A DNA stretch of 64,000 bases, from contig NZ_KI632512.1 in the NCBI RefSeq assembly GCF_000504305.1, positions 89,307 to 153,306 of the forward strand. Direction: 5' to 3'. The position numbers and the translations under genes were made by a program. Below the pieces are notes generated by a model that saw only the letters and a program-made list of their open reading frames with translations, was not told the DNA's origin and did not search any database. This DNA comes from Nitratidesulfovibrio termitidis HI1. GTDB taxonomy: Bacteria > Desulfobacterota > Desulfovibrionia > Desulfovibrionales > Desulfovibrionaceae. This document shows, one piece after another, positions 30,318 through 39,661 of this stretch (position 1 is its first letter; the number at the start of each line of letters is the position of its first letter).

Positions 30318-31928
30318 TTATTCATCCTCCATACCGGGCAGTTCTTCCTGCCGCAGGTCCATGGTGCGCTTCTGTTCGCCGCGCATCACGAGGGCGTTGG
30401 CCACCAGCTCGTGGGTACCGTAGACCGTGACGCCGGGGGCCCAGTAGTTGGCCAGCGGGGGCAGGGTGGCCCGGTCGATGGCGCAGATGCAGGCCATGGT
30501 GTTCACGCCGTGCTTCTGCTGCACGTACCGCAGGGCATTGCCGCGGGGCAGGCCGCCGCGCATGCGGATTTCCATGATTTCGTCGGTGTTCAGGCCGGAA
30601 CCGCCGCCGCAGCAGAAGGTCTGCTCGCGGATGGTGTTCTCGGGCATGTCCACGTAGTTGTTGCACACGTTCTGGATCACGTAGCGGGGTTCATCCAGCA
30701 GGCCCATGCCGCGCGCCGGGTTGCACGAGTCGTGGAAGGTCACGGTCAGGTGGTCGTTGCGGCTGGGGTCGAGGCGCAGCTTGTTGTGCTTGATGAGGTC
30801 GGCCGTGAACTCGGCGATGTGCACCATCTTGGTGGACGCCGCGTTCTTGAACACCGTGCCGGTGATGGGCGACCTGGGCACTTCCATCTTGGGCGGGGTG
30901 GGGCCGTTGAAGGTGTCCATGTACTGGTGCACCACGCGCCACATGTGGCCGCATTCGCCACCCAGGATCCACTTGGAGCCAAGGCGCTCGGCTTCGGCGT
31001 ACATCTTGGCGTTCAGCTTCTTCGCCATGTCGAAGGTGGTGAACGAGCCGAAGTTGCCGCCTTCCGATGCGTAGGTGGACAGGGTGTAGTCCAGCCCGAT
31101 TTCGTGGAACAGCATCAGGTAGCCCATGAACGTGTAGATGCCGGGGTCGGCGAACACGTCACCCGAGGGCGTGATGAACACGATCTCGTGGCCCTTTTCG
31201 TTGAAGGGCGGGTTGATCTTGATGCCGGTCACCGTCTCGATGTCCTCGCAGAGGAACTCGACGATTTCCTTGAAGGCGTGCGGCTGGATGCCAAGGTGGT
31301 TGCCGGTGCGGTTGCAGTTGAACACCGGTTCCATGATCCAGTGGATGCCAAGGCCAAGCTCGTGCAAGAGCTCACGCGCGATGGCGGTGATTTCCGCGGT
31401 GTCGATGCCGTAGGGGCAGAACAGCGAGCAGCGGCGGCATTCGGTGCACTGGTAGAAGTAGTAGAACCACTCCTTGATGACGTCCTTGTCCAGCTTGCGG
31501 GCGCCAGCCAGCTTGCCCAGCAGCTTGCCAGCCGTGGTGAAGTCGCGGCGGTACACCGAGCGCAGCAACTCGGCGCGCAGCACGGGCATGTTCTTGGGGT
31601 CGCCCGTGCCGATGAAGAAGTGACACTTGTCGGCGCAGGCGCCGCAGCGCACGCAGATGTCCATGAAGACCTTCAGCGAGCGGTGCTTGGCCAGGCGCTG
31701 CTTGAGGCCTTCGTAGATGATCTCTTCCCAGTTCTCCGGCAGGTTCCAGTCTTCCTGATCGGCCGACCACTCGTGCGGGTTCGGCATGCCGAGGGCCTTC
31801 ATGTTGTCGACCTTGGCCGGATAGCACCACGTGCCGGGCTTGAAGTCCGGCTTGGTGTCCATCCATCCTTCCATGGGGAAGGTGGGGATGGTCGCGATCA
31901 GCTTGTCGGGAGTTGGCAGTTTGGACAT
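30318..31928 (-). CDS. dsrK: DsrK, cytoplasmic iron-sulfur subunit (HdrD-like)
   Basis: The 536-residue protein resembles the catalytic subunit of heterodisulfide reductase. It has two ferredoxin-type [4Fe-4S] motifs (CVRCGACADKC and CTECRRCSLFCP) and CCG-type cysteine motifs in the C-terminal half (HDSCNPARG and TFCCGGGSGLN) that would hold the special cubane acting on the DsrC trisulfide/disulfide. It pairs with the membrane cytochrome b DsrM encoded 9 bases upstream. The length is normal. Confidence 0.95.
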   Translation of the reverse strand: MSKLPTPDKLIATIPTFPMEGWMDTKPDFKPGTWCYPAKVDNMKALGMPNPHEWSADQEDWNLPENWEEIIYEGLKQRLAKHRSLKVFMDICVRCGACADKCHFFIGTGDPKNMPVLRAELLRSVYRRDFTTAGKLLGKLAGARKLDKDVIKEWFYYFYQCTECRRCSLFCPYGIDTAEITAIARELLHELGLGIHWIMEPVFNCNRTGNHLGIQPHAFKEIVEFLCEDIETVTGIKINPPFNEKGHEIVFITPSGDVFADPGIYTFMGYLMLFHEIGLDYTLSTYASEGGNFGSFTTFDMAKKLNAKMYAEAERLGSKWILGGECGHMWRVVHQYMDTFNGPTPPKMEVPRSPITGTVFKNAASTKMVHIAEFTADLIKHNKLRLDPSRNDHLTVTFHDSCNPARGMGLLDEPRYVIQNVCNNYVDMPENTIREQTFCCGGGSGLNTDEIMEIRMRGGLPRGNALRYVQQKHGVNTMACICAIDRATLPPLANYWAPGVTVYGTHELVANALVMRGEQKRTMDLRQEELPGMEDE

Positions 31929-31937
31929 GTCGGCTCC

Positions 31938-32945
31938 TTACTCGGCGGCAGCGGCTTCTTCAGAGGTTTTGTCGACAGGCAGCCCCGCCTCTTCCATCAG
32001 TTCCCGGAACTCGTCTTCGTATTCCGCGTAGGTGCGGTACTTCTTGGGCGGGTTCCAGGGGTTCACGTGGCGCACCGCGCGCGTGTTGTTGGGCAGGTTG
32101 CGCGTGGGGCTCAGGAAGACGCCGCCCATGTGCATCAGCTTGCTGAACGGGAAGTACGCAAGCAGGCACGAGAGCAGGAAGATGTGGATGAAGAACGCCG
32201 CGCCAATGCCTTCGGGCAGTACGGGATTCATGGTCACGAGGCCCATGGTCAGCACCTTGACCGCGGCGATGTCCACCTTGGCGAAGTAGCGCATCCAGAT
32301 GCCGCTGCCCACGAGGCCAAGCAGCAGGAACAACGGAAAGTAGTCGTTGGCCAGCGAGATGTAGCGCACCTTCTCGTTGAACAGGCGGCGGGCAAGCAGA
32401 AAGCCGAGGGCCGCGACGACGAGCACGTCGGTCATGAACATGCGGGGCACGCCGATCTGCATGATGCCGTCAACGAACTCGATGGCCGTCAGGGCAAAGG
32501 GCACCGGTTCGAGGAAGAACCGGAAGTGCCGGATGAAGATCAGCAGGAAACAGTAGTGGAACAGCAGCGCGAAAAGCCACAGCCACTTGGCCGAATAGTA
32601 GACCACGCGGGGGCCTTTCTGGATTTCGACCGAAGTGTTCCGGAAAAGCGACCGGAACAGCAGCACTTCGAGAAGCATGCGCCCCACGGTGCCAGCGGTG
32701 GTGAAGGGGCTGTCGAGCCGGGCGGGCTTGATCCAGTCCAGCGATTTCTGCTGGCCGCCCGTGGTCGGGATGCGGAAGGGCACGGGCGACTTGGCCCAAT
32801 CCACCATCCGCCAGACGAAACCGCCGATGAACACGAGCACCGCGGCATACGGCAACACCACCCCGATAAGGTACTGGAAGCCTGAGGCCGCTCCCAGCCA
32901 GGCGATGCAACCCAGCGCAATGACCGCTAAAAGTGAAATGAACAT
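31938..32945 (-). CDS. dsrM: DsrM, NarI-like membrane cytochrome b subunit
   Basis: The 335-residue product has about six hydrophobic helices and histidines in them (FHYCFLLIFIRHFRFF, and H in FFIHIFLLSCLLAYFPFSKLMHMGG) suited to bind two b haems, as in NarI and HdrE. It exchanges electrons with menaquinol and passes them to DsrK. A hydrophilic, Glu-rich C-terminal tail ends the protein. It follows the RsbRD-domain gene by 15 bases, in the order M-K-J-O-P. Confidence 0.94.
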   Translation of the reverse strand: MFISLLAVIALGCIAWLGAASGFQYLIGVVLPYAAVLVFIGGFVWRMVDWAKSPVPFRIPTTGGQQKSLDWIKPARLDSPFTTAGTVGRMLLEVLLFRSLFRNTSVEIQKGPRVVYYSAKWLWLFALLFHYCFLLIFIRHFRFFLEPVPFALTAIEFVDGIMQIGVPRMFMTDVLVVAALGFLLARRLFNEKVRYISLANDYFPLFLLLGLVGSGIWMRYFAKVDIAAVKVLTMGLVTMNPVLPEGIGAAFFIHIFLLSCLLAYFPFSKLMHMGGVFLSPTRNLPNNTRAVRHVNPWNPPKKYRTYAEYEDEFRELMEEAGLPVDKTSEEAAAAE

Positions 32946-32960
32946 TCCGTTACCTCGCTG

Positions 32961-33506
32961 CTAGGCTATCGGTTTCTGCGTGTCCGGTTCCCCTACCGGC
33001 TTGTCCAATATACGTTCAGCCCTGCGCAGGAGCTGGGCGTATCCACGTTTGAAGTCGTCCACCTTCATCATGTGCAGGCGTTCGCGGCAGGCGGCATACT
33101 TGCCGAAGGCCAGGAGCGCCACGGTGTCGATGCGCGATTCCACCTCCAGCTGCTCGTCGTGCAACCCGTGCTGCACGATGGCGGACCGCAGTATCTGGCG
33201 GAGCACCGTCTTCAGCACGAACAGCACGCCCACGGCCTGCTCGGGGGTGAAATTCTGGATGGCCCGGATGCGGATGACATCCTCTATGGCCTCGGAAAGA
33301 TGGGCCTCGTCCACGTCGTCGCCTGCGATGGCGTCGAAGATGACCACGGCGGATGCCGCAGTGGTGTGGCCCACGGGATTGGAGAACTGGTCCCTGCTGC
33401 TGCGCAGGAAACCCACGGTGTCAAACGGATAGGTGCCATACATGGCGTCTATCCATTTGTGGATGATGGCGTCCTTGTGCTCGGCGAGCAGGTCCCTGAT
33501 GGTCAT
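32961..33506 (-). CDS. RsbRD N-terminal-domain protein leading the dsr operon
   Basis: This 181-residue cytoplasmic helical protein looks like the N-terminal sensory domain of RsbR-type proteins (beginning MTIRDLLAEHKDAIIHKWID, ending in an LRRAERIL helix), without a STAS domain. It is the first gene after the promoter at 33672-33700 and is 15 bases from dsrM, so it is made with the sulfite-reduction complex. Such proteins have been seen next to dsrMKJOP in sulfate reducers, but no function is proven. A sensory or complex-assembly role is inference. Confidence 0.75.
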   Translation of the reverse strand: MTIRDLLAEHKDAIIHKWIDAMYGTYPFDTVGFLRSSRDQFSNPVGHTTAASAVVIFDAIAGDDVDEAHLSEAIEDVIRIRAIQNFTPEQAVGVLFVLKTVLRQILRSAIVQHGLHDEQLEVESRIDTVALLAFGKYAACRERLHMMKVDDFKRGYAQLLRRAERILDKPVGEPDTQKPIA

Positions 33507-33653
33507 GTGAACTCTTTGCCATTGCGGTTAGCGGGCGCGCCTCTTGCGGCGCACCCCCCTATACGGCGTTTCTTTCGCTTTGTCCAAGCGAAAAGGGGGG
33601 ATGCGTCGCCTCCCCGGACAAACCCCGCGCACGGGGCGCGCGAGTGTGATGCC

Positions 33654-33700
33654 TGAAAAAATGATTTTTTTCACATAGTCTGAAACACCCGAAAGGTCAA
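33654..33700 (-). promoter_or_regulatory. Promoter of the dsr operon with an overlapping AT-rich palindrome
   Basis: TTGACC (33700-33695), a 17-base spacer and TATGTG (33677-33672) read toward the operon. Immediately downstream and overlapping the -10 edge is TGAAAAAA-TGAT-TTTTTTCA (33654-33673), 8-bp perfect arms, a likely repressor site. The leader to the RsbRD gene is about 160 bases and contains a further hairpin, TTTCGCTT/AAGCGAAA (about 33571-33592). The rest of the 33507-33923 gap holds no gene; a stem GCGCGGGGC/GCCCCGCGC (33895-33918) follows the VKOR-like gene. Confidence 0.6.
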
Positions 33701-33923
33701 CAAATCTTGCGTGTTCTGATTGGTTGATCAATTCGCGGGTGTGGCAGGGGGCGAGGGGCGGCTCGCCCCTCCGATGATTGTCGGATGGCCGTGGCTCGGG
33801 GGGGCTTGGCGGGTTCACACCCGGGCCTTTAGCGGGTCCGCATCGGGATGTCGGGGAAGGGGAAGGCTTCGGAGGTAGTGGGGCGCAGGTGATGGCGCGG
33901 GGCGTCATGGCCCCGCGCGTGGT

Positions 33924-35000
33924 CTAGTCGCAGGTCGCGTTGCTGTTGGGTGTTTGCGCGCACCCGGCGAAGTCGTTGGTCAGGAACGGCAGGGAGGCGT
34001 CCTGGCCCGTGGGGGCAGGGGCGGGCTTGCCCGTCTGGCCCTGCGCCGGGCTCTGTACCGTCCCTGGCGCCGGAGAGAAGGGCCCTTGCTGCTGTGCGGC
34101 GGAGCGAGGGAGCTGCGAAGGGGGCGTGCCCGCGCCAGGCGCGGCGCCGTCCGCACCGTGGCCGAAAGGAAGCCGGGGCATGCCCGCCATCAGCATCACC
34201 GGCAGCCTGTCCGCACCGGAGGACAGCACGCGGGCCTTGTTGCGCAGCAACTTCCAGCGCAGCCGGACCTGTTCGAACAGGGACATTGCGGGACCCGGCG
34301 AGGCAGTCGGGGCATCCACCGCCGTGCGCAGGGCATCGGCCACGGACGCCCCCTGTTCGACGGCGCGCCGCATCTGCTCGATGGACAGGATGTCATCGTC
34401 GTTTTCGGCCACCGGGCGGTAGGCCACGGTGTCCGGTGCGGCCCCGGCAAGGGCGGCGATGGCCTGGCGGCAGGCCGGGCACGACGGCGAGAAATACAGG
34501 GTGACGGGGGCGCTGTCCGGTCCCTGAAGGTTCCAGGCGCCCATGCGTTCGGTGGCCAGGGCCGTGCCGTTGGCGAAGAACAGGCCGCCCCACACCAGGA
34601 GCAGGATGGAAATGCGCAGTTGCCTGTCGCGGCGCGGTTCGCCGGGAATGGCCACGAAGGCCCCCGCGATGAGCGCGGCCACCACAAGGCAGGCCGCACA
34701 GGGGGCGGTGAGGGCCATCAGCGCCAGCAGTGCCGTGTCGGCGGCCAGCATCAGCCAGACGAACCCGCGCGCGGCGCCCTGCTTGCCGAAGATGCAGAAC
34801 AGGGCTAGGAGCGAGAACGCGCCCGTGCCGTACCACCACAGGGGCAGGCCCCAGATGGTCAGGTTGCGGTACAGCGAACAGCCGGTGCTGACGCACAGCG
34901 ACTCGGACGGGGCAATGGCGGCCCAGGCGCAGAAGGCCGCGCCCAGCGTGGCGAGCAGAAAGCCGCCCCAGAGGGAGGCGGAACGGTTTGACGCGAGCAT
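33924..35000 (-). CDS. VKOR-like membrane protein fused to a thioredoxin-like domain
   Basis: The first 150 residues form four or five membrane helices with cysteines at 36 and 41 (SLCVSTGCSLY) and a CAAC pair (101-104), the pattern of vitamin K epoxide reductase homologues that oxidise DsbA-like proteins through quinone. A periplasmic domain follows with CPAC (174-177) in YFSPSCPACRQA, a thioredoxin-type active site. The C-terminus is a Pro/Ala/Gln-rich tail. It probably makes disulfides in exported proteins such as multihaem cytochromes, but the substrate is unknown. ATG 35000 follows GGAG at 9 bases; the longer upstream frame is not used. Confidence 0.72.
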   Translation of the reverse strand: MLASNRSASLWGGFLLATLGAAFCAWAAIAPSESLCVSTGCSLYRNLTIWGLPLWWYGTGAFSLLALFCIFGKQGAARGFVWLMLAADTALLALMALTAPCAACLVVAALIAGAFVAIPGEPRRDRQLRISILLLVWGGLFFANGTALATERMGAWNLQGPDSAPVTLYFSPSCPACRQAIAALAGAAPDTVAYRPVAENDDDILSIEQMRRAVEQGASVADALRTAVDAPTASPGPAMSLFEQVRLRWKLLRNKARVLSSGADRLPVMLMAGMPRLPFGHGADGAAPGAGTPPSQLPRSAAQQQGPFSPAPGTVQSPAQGQTGKPAPAPTGQDASLPFLTNDFAGCAQTPNSNATCD

Positions 35001-35092
35001 GTCTCGAATCTCCAGTGCGGGTCTTGCGTAAAGGCCAGCCCGAGGCGACGCGATACTATGCGCTAAACAGGCACAGGTAAAGCCCCGTACAC

Positions 35093-36166
35093 ATGAGCCC
35101 AACGAACCCCCTGAAAGATTTGTTGCGACGGTTTGCCGGAATCCGATCCGGATGGCCGGAAGCAGGGCCGGATGGCGCGAATGCCGGCGGCCCCGATGCC
35201 GGAACTGATGCCGGAACTGATGCCGGAACTGACGCCGCACCCGATGCCGGGACATACGCCAGGCGTGACACCGTGCGTCAAGCCGGGTCAGATACCGTTT
35301 CGGGCATCGGGCCTGGCGGCGGGGAGGGCTGTGTCCCCATGCCCGGCGACGTTGCCTGGCCGCCCCGACACGACGTGCGCACCAGCCCCCGTGCCCGGCG
35401 GGTGCGCTTGCGCATCGTGCCACGACGCGGGCTGGAGGTGGTGATACCGCCCGGTTTCAGCGCCACGCGCATTCCGGAGGTGCTGGAACGGCACCGCACG
35501 TGGATCGTGCGGGCTCTGTTGCGGGCCGGTCTGGCCGAGCCGGTACCCGGCGTGAAGGGGGGGAATGGTGCGGTGCCCGGGGGGACGGACGGGCCGGGTG
35601 CTGGCGCAACCCCTTCCGTCTTTCCCGGCGGTGGGGCGTTCCTGGGGCCGGACGGCATCCGCAGTGTCCCCGGCGAGGTGGTCCTGCCTGCGGTGCAGGC
35701 GCGCTATGCCGTGATCCGCGCCCCCCTTGCGCCGGGCATGCGCCCGGAACTGCGCGAAGTGGACACCGCCCTGCGCCTGCGCGTGCCGGACGGAGGGGCG
35801 GGCGACGGCGTGGCCGTGGATCTGCTGCGCGACTGGCTGCGCGCCGTGGCCAAGCGGCGTCTGGCCCCGTGGTTGCACGGGCTGGCCGTGGAGCACGGCT
35901 TTCGCTACCAGCGCTGCGTGGTGCGCATGCAGCAGACCCGCTGGGGCAGTTGCTCCGCGCGGGGCACCATCAGTTGCAATGCCAGCCTGCTGTTCCTGCC
36001 GCGCGAACTGGCCCGTCACGTGTTGCTGCACGAGCTTTGCCACACCGTGCACCTGGACCATTCGCCACGCTTCCATGCCCTGCTGGACGAGGTGGATCCC
36101 GATGCCGCGCGTTGGCGCGAAGGGCTGCGCTCCGGCTGGTCACATGTGCCGTGGTGGGCACGCTAG
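35093..36166 (+). CDS. YgjP/DUF45-type metal-dependent hydrolase
   Basis: The C-terminal half has the YgjP-like zinc peptidase motif HELCH (313-317) with RWGSCSARGTISCN before it and a further His in SPRFHALL about 11 residues on. The N-terminal 100 residues are low-complexity, with tandem DAGT units encoded by a 12-bp repeat (about 35189-35235). A second Gly/Pro-rich stretch interrupts the domain near residues 155-190. The family's substrate is not known. The start is uncertain because no good ribosome site is visible. The stop codon is followed by what may be a remnant of the dispersed element. Confidence 0.8.
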   Translation: MSPTNPLKDLLRRFAGIRSGWPEAGPDGANAGGPDAGTDAGTDAGTDAAPDAGTYARRDTVRQAGSDTVSGIGPGGGEGCVPMPGDVAWPPRHDVRTSPRARRVRLRIVPRRGLEVVIPPGFSATRIPEVLERHRTWIVRALLRAGLAEPVPGVKGGNGAVPGGTDGPGAGATPSVFPGGGAFLGPDGIRSVPGEVVLPAVQARYAVIRAPLAPGMRPELREVDTALRLRVPDGGAGDGVAVDLLRDWLRAVAKRRLAPWLHGLAVEHGFRYQRCVVRMQQTRWGSCSARGTISCNASLLFLPRELARHVLLHELCHTVHLDHSPRFHALLDEVDPDAARWREGLRSGWSHVPWWAR

Positions 36167-36202
36167 GGACTGTTTCCAATCCGTCCTTGTCATTATTGAT
36201 GC

Positions 36203-36296
36203 ACATGGGCGCGGCTCCCGGCTGGGACCGCGCCCATGTTGTTGGCAACGTCTGTTTTTGTAGGCCTCCGGCGGCCAAGGGGCTGCCGCCCCTTGG
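36203..36296 (+). terminator. Two hairpins after the YgjP-like gene
   Basis: A 12-bp stem ACATGGGCGCGG/CCGCGCCCATGT (36203-36239) and a 9-bp stem CCAAGGGGC/GCCCCTTGG with loop TGCC (36275-36296) lie in the 280-base gap before sat. A T-rich stretch follows the second about 10 bases later. Confidence 0.5.
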
Positions 36297-36389
36297 AACC
36301 CCGTATTTTGTGTTTTTGTAATACTATGGAAAAGCAGGTGATTTTTTTAAGGGGCGGCGTTGAGGCCGTACCAACCCGCAAGTTCACGC

Positions 36390-36420
36390 AAAAAAGGGAG
36401 GCACCTTGCGGCGCCTCCCC
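36390..36420 (-). terminator. Rho-independent terminator of sat
   Basis: On the minus strand a GGGAGGC/GCCTCCC stem is followed by TTTTTT, 30 bases after the sat stop. Confidence 0.88.
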
Positions 36421-36449
36421 GATGTAGCGAGCGTTGAAGTGGCCGGGGC

Positions 36450-37736
36450 CTACTTCATCACGGAGCCGGAAGCGGCCTGCTGCATCTTGACTTCGACCTT
36501 TTCGGTCAGGCCTTCGTAGTAGGCGCGCAGGATTTCCAGCACTTCGTCGCGGCCGAAGTGGTCGGCAACGGGGGCGCCGTCGGACAGGGCCTTGCGCAGC
36601 TTGGTGCCGGACAGGATGACGCGGTCTTCCTTGCCGTGCGGGCAGGTGCGCAGAGAGGCCATGCCGTCGCACTTGTAGCAGTAGAAGGTCCAGTCGATCT
36701 TCAGCGGGGTGCAGATCAGGGCCTTGCCGGGCTCGGGGCAGGCTTCGTTGACGTAGGGGATCTTGTCGAAGATGGTCTGGGCTTCGAACATGCCGTAGAA
36801 GTCGCCCACGCCGGCGTGGTCACGGCCGATGATCATGCGGTTGATGCCGTAGTTCTGGCGGAAGGTGGCGTGCAGCAGGCCTTCGCGGGGACCGGCGTAA
36901 CGCATGTCCAGGGGGTAGCCGGCCTGGATGACGTTCTGCTTCACGAAGTACTTTTCGACCAGGGTGTCGATGCACTTCACGCGCACTTCGGCGGGGATGT
37001 CGCCGGGCTTCAGGGCGCCCACCAGGGAGTGGATGACCACGCCGTCGCACACTTCGATGGCGATCTTGGCCAGGAATTCGTGCGAACGGTGCATGGGGTT
37101 GCGCAGCTGCAGGGCGGCAACGTTGGCCCAGCCGCGTTCTTCCATTTCGGCGCGCAGTTCGGCGGGGCGCTTGTACACGCCGGCGAACTTGGTGGGGAAG
37201 TCACCTTCGGACAGCACCTTGACGGTACCGGCGACGTTGAATTCCTTCTGTTCCATGACCATCTTCACGCCGGGGTGGTCTTCGAGCGCCACTTCCCAGA
37301 ACTTCTGGGAGTCGGGGCCGTCGCCCTTGAAGACGAGCTCGCATTCCCACTTCTTGTCGGCTTCGGTCATTTCGTAGATTTCTTCGACCTTCATGGTGGC
37401 GAAGGTTTCACCCTTGCGCACCAGGGCCACTTCGTCGCCCACCTTCACGGCAGCGGCGTCTTCCTTGGAGATGTCCATGGTCACCGGCACGGGCCAGAAG
37501 GTGCCGTCGGCGGTGGTCATCTTTTCGCAGACGCTCTTCCAGTCGGCCTTCTTCATGAAGCCGTTCAGCGGAGAAAAGCCGCCGATGCCCATCATGATGA
37601 GGTCGCCCTTGGTGCGCGAGCTGATTTCGATCTGCTTCAGGCCAGCGGCCTTCTTGAGTTCGGCTTCGCGGGCGGCACCTTCGAGCAGGCAGCAGACGAG
37701 GCCCTTACCACCATGAGGGGGAACCAGCTTGGACAT
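36450..37736 (-). CDS. sat: Sulfate adenylyltransferase (ATP sulfurylase)
   Basis: It activates sulfate with ATP to adenosine phosphosulfate, the first step of sulfate respiration. The 428-residue protein contains [11 protein letters not shown] (210-220) with the HXXH nucleotide-binding site, [12 protein letters not shown], and a Cys group [13 protein letters not shown] typical of bacterial and archaeal dissimilatory Sat. The ATG at 37736 follows GGAGGATGGAAGG. Codon use is strongly biased to preferred codons, as for a highly expressed gene. It has its own terminator and no partner in the transcript; its upstream region has a CRP/FNR-type palindrome. Confidence 0.97.
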   Translation of the reverse strand: MSKLVPPHGGKGLVCCLLEGAAREAELKKAAGLKQIEISSRTKGDLIMMGIGGFSPLNGFMKKADWKSVCEKMTTADGTFWPVPVTMDISKEDAAAVKVGDEVALVRKGETFATMKVEEIYEMTEADKKWECELVFKGDGPDSQKFWEVALEDHPGVKMVMEQKEFNVAGTVKVLSEGDFPTKFAGVYKRPAELRAEMEERGWANVAALQLRNPMHRSHEFLAKIAIEVCDGVVIHSLVGALKPGDIPAEVRVKCIDTLVEKYFVKQNVIQAGYPLDMRYAGPREGLLHATFRQNYGINRMIIGRDHAGVGDFYGMFEAQTIFDKIPYVNEACPEPGKALICTPLKIDWTFYCYKCDGMASLRTCPHGKEDRVILSGTKLRKALSDGAPVADHFGRDEVLEILRAYYEGLTEKVEVKMQQAASGSVMK

Positions 37737-37876
37737 ACCTTCCATCCTCCAAATGAATGTGTTGTTGCCATGGCGCGCCGCTTCGGGGCGGCGGCGTACG
37801 AAAAAAGCTGTTCTCGTGCGAGAAGCATGCGGGAGCGGCGGTGCATTCGGGAGTGCATCTCGCCGTCCACGCATCC

Positions 37877-37905
37877 CTCTTGTGAAATATTTTACATAAT
37901 GTCAA
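37877..37905 (-). promoter_or_regulatory. sat upstream region: TTGACA box and CRP/FNR-type (HcpR-like) palindrome
   Basis: The site TTGTGA-AATATT-TTACAT (37880-37897, plus strand) resembles TTGTGA-N6-TCACAA. From memory, that consensus was assigned by comparative genomics to HcpR, which was predicted to control sat and aprAB in Desulfovibrio. A TTGACA hexamer is at 37905-37900 on the minus strand, but the -10 at the right distance (CAAGAG) is poor, so the start site is uncertain. A small hairpin TTCTCG/CGAGAA (37811-37824) followed by six T lies in the leader. Confidence 0.5.
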
Positions 37906-38708
37906 GCGGCAAATGGGAGAAAAGCGTCAGCCCGCTGATTTTGCCTCGGTCCGGGCGCGCCCCGTGCGGCACACGGGCGGCGGGGAATAGGCGGCGCCGT
38001 GGCATGGGCAGCCGTGCCGGTGTTGGAATGGCGCGCAATGTGGCGCCGGGGCGGAAGGCGGTGCGCCCCTGTATCGGAGGATGGCGGTTGATGCGTGGTG
38101 CGACCATGCCAGCGGACGGCCTGTGTGCTGTTGTTGATTTACCGTAATTTTAGACGGTTGACGGCAGCGCGCCACTGTGCATGCAGGGGGCGGCGGCACG
38201 TTGTTCCGGGCAGGGTGCCTGCCAGTGTCACCTGCCGGACGTGACGATTGTCCACCAATTTGGTTGTGATAAAATGACCAAGGGGTGCCGGCGCACGACC
38301 TTTGCGGTCGGAAGGGGCGCGGCAGGGGCGCACCATGACAACCGGAGTTCGGGGCAGGGGCGGGGGCGGGCGCGTGACTGCATGGGATGCATCATACATA
38401 TATATGTCCCCGGAGCATGGGCCCGCCGGGTTTCTGTGGCTGATAGAGGGCGTGCCTGCGGAGCGCCAGGGGGATGCGCGCAGGGTGCATGCGTGGGATG
38501 CTGTGCCGGGGTGTGGAAAAAACTTGTCCATCAGAAGGAAAAGGGGTACAGAAGTTGGGTTCAGGACCATGGTGGGCGATTTTGCGGGGACGCTGGCTGC
38601 TGGAACCCCGCCCCACCGGAGCGCTTGCGGCGCGTCCGGTAGCCCGTGTGACCGTGCGTTCGGCGTGAACCTGCCCGTAGGTGATGGGCGGGTTCCGTAT
38701 CATGTTGC
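37906..38708. other. 800-base non-coding region between divergent sat and rpsL
   Basis: No gene is convincing: open frames overlap in several phases, without ribosome sites or recognisable proteins. Small symmetrical motifs occur, such as ACCAA-T-TTGGT (38254-38264) followed by TTGTGATAAAAT, and an AT-rich patch CATACATATATATG near 38395. rpoBC, often upstream of rpsL, is absent here. Confidence 0.5.
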
Positions 38709-38737
38709 TTGACAACGGTCAGGCGCTGGGCTATGCC
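38709..38737 (+). promoter_or_regulatory. Sigma70 promoter of the str operon
   Basis: TTGACA, a 17-base spacer and TATGCC precede rpsL by about 50 bases. The -35 is a consensus match, as expected for a strongly expressed operon. Confidence 0.7.
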
Positions 38738-38785
38738 CATGCGCCTTTACCGATTGTTTCCGATCCACTTTCACGGAGGAGCAGA

Positions 38786-39157
<372 letters not shown>

Positions 39158-39172
39158 CAAGGGAGTATTTCG

Positions 39173-39643
39173 ATGCCTCGTAAAGGTCCCGTCCCCAGAC
39201 GTGAAATTCTGCCCGATCCGGTGTACAACAGCCGGCTGGCCGCCCGTTTCATCAATCGCCTGATGTACGACGGCAAGAAGGGTGTGGCAGAACGTTTATT
39301 CTACAAGTCGCTCGAAACCCTGGGCGAAAAGACCGGCGAAGAGCCCCTGAAGGCGTTCGAACGCGCCGTCGAGTCCGTGAAGCCGCACCTTGAAGTGAAG
39401 GCCCGCCGCGTGGGCGGCGCCACCTATCAGGTGCCCATGGACGTGCGGCCCGATCGCCAGGTTTCCCTGGCCATCCGCTGGCTGATCAACTATGCCCGCT
39501 CGCGTGGCGAGAAGGGCATGTCCGCGAAGCTTTCCGCCGAGCTCATCGATGCCTTCAACAGTCGCGGCGGCGCCGTGAAGAAGAAGGAAGACACCCACCG
39601 CATGGCCGAAGCCAACAAGGCCTTCGCCCATTACCGCTGGTAG
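39173..39643 (+). CDS. rpsG: 30S ribosomal protein S7
   Basis: The 156-residue protein nucleates the 30S head. It begins [15 protein letters not shown] and contains [18 protein letters not shown] and the C-terminal AHYRW of S7. It is the second str gene, between rpsL and fusA. In E. coli S7 represses this operon; whether that holds here cannot be read from the sequence. Confidence 0.98.
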   Translation: MPRKGPVPRREILPDPVYNSRLAARFINRLMYDGKKGVAERLFYKSLETLGEKTGEEPLKAFERAVESVKPHLEVKARRVGGATYQVPMDVRPDRQVSLAIRWLINYARSRGEKGMSAKLSAELIDAFNSRGGAVKKKEDTHRMAEANKAFAHYRW

Positions 39644-39661
39644 GGCGCCGGAGTACCCATC

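Noticed and set aside
30411-32885. An 824-residue plus-strand frame across dsrK and dsrM
   Set aside because: It lies opposite two genes with clear cofactor motifs and has no recognisable feature of its own.
38181-38712. Overlapping open frames of 130-150 residues upstream of rpsL
   Set aside because: Several phases are open at once, none has a ribosome site, and the products are Arg/Gly-rich without similarity to known proteins.
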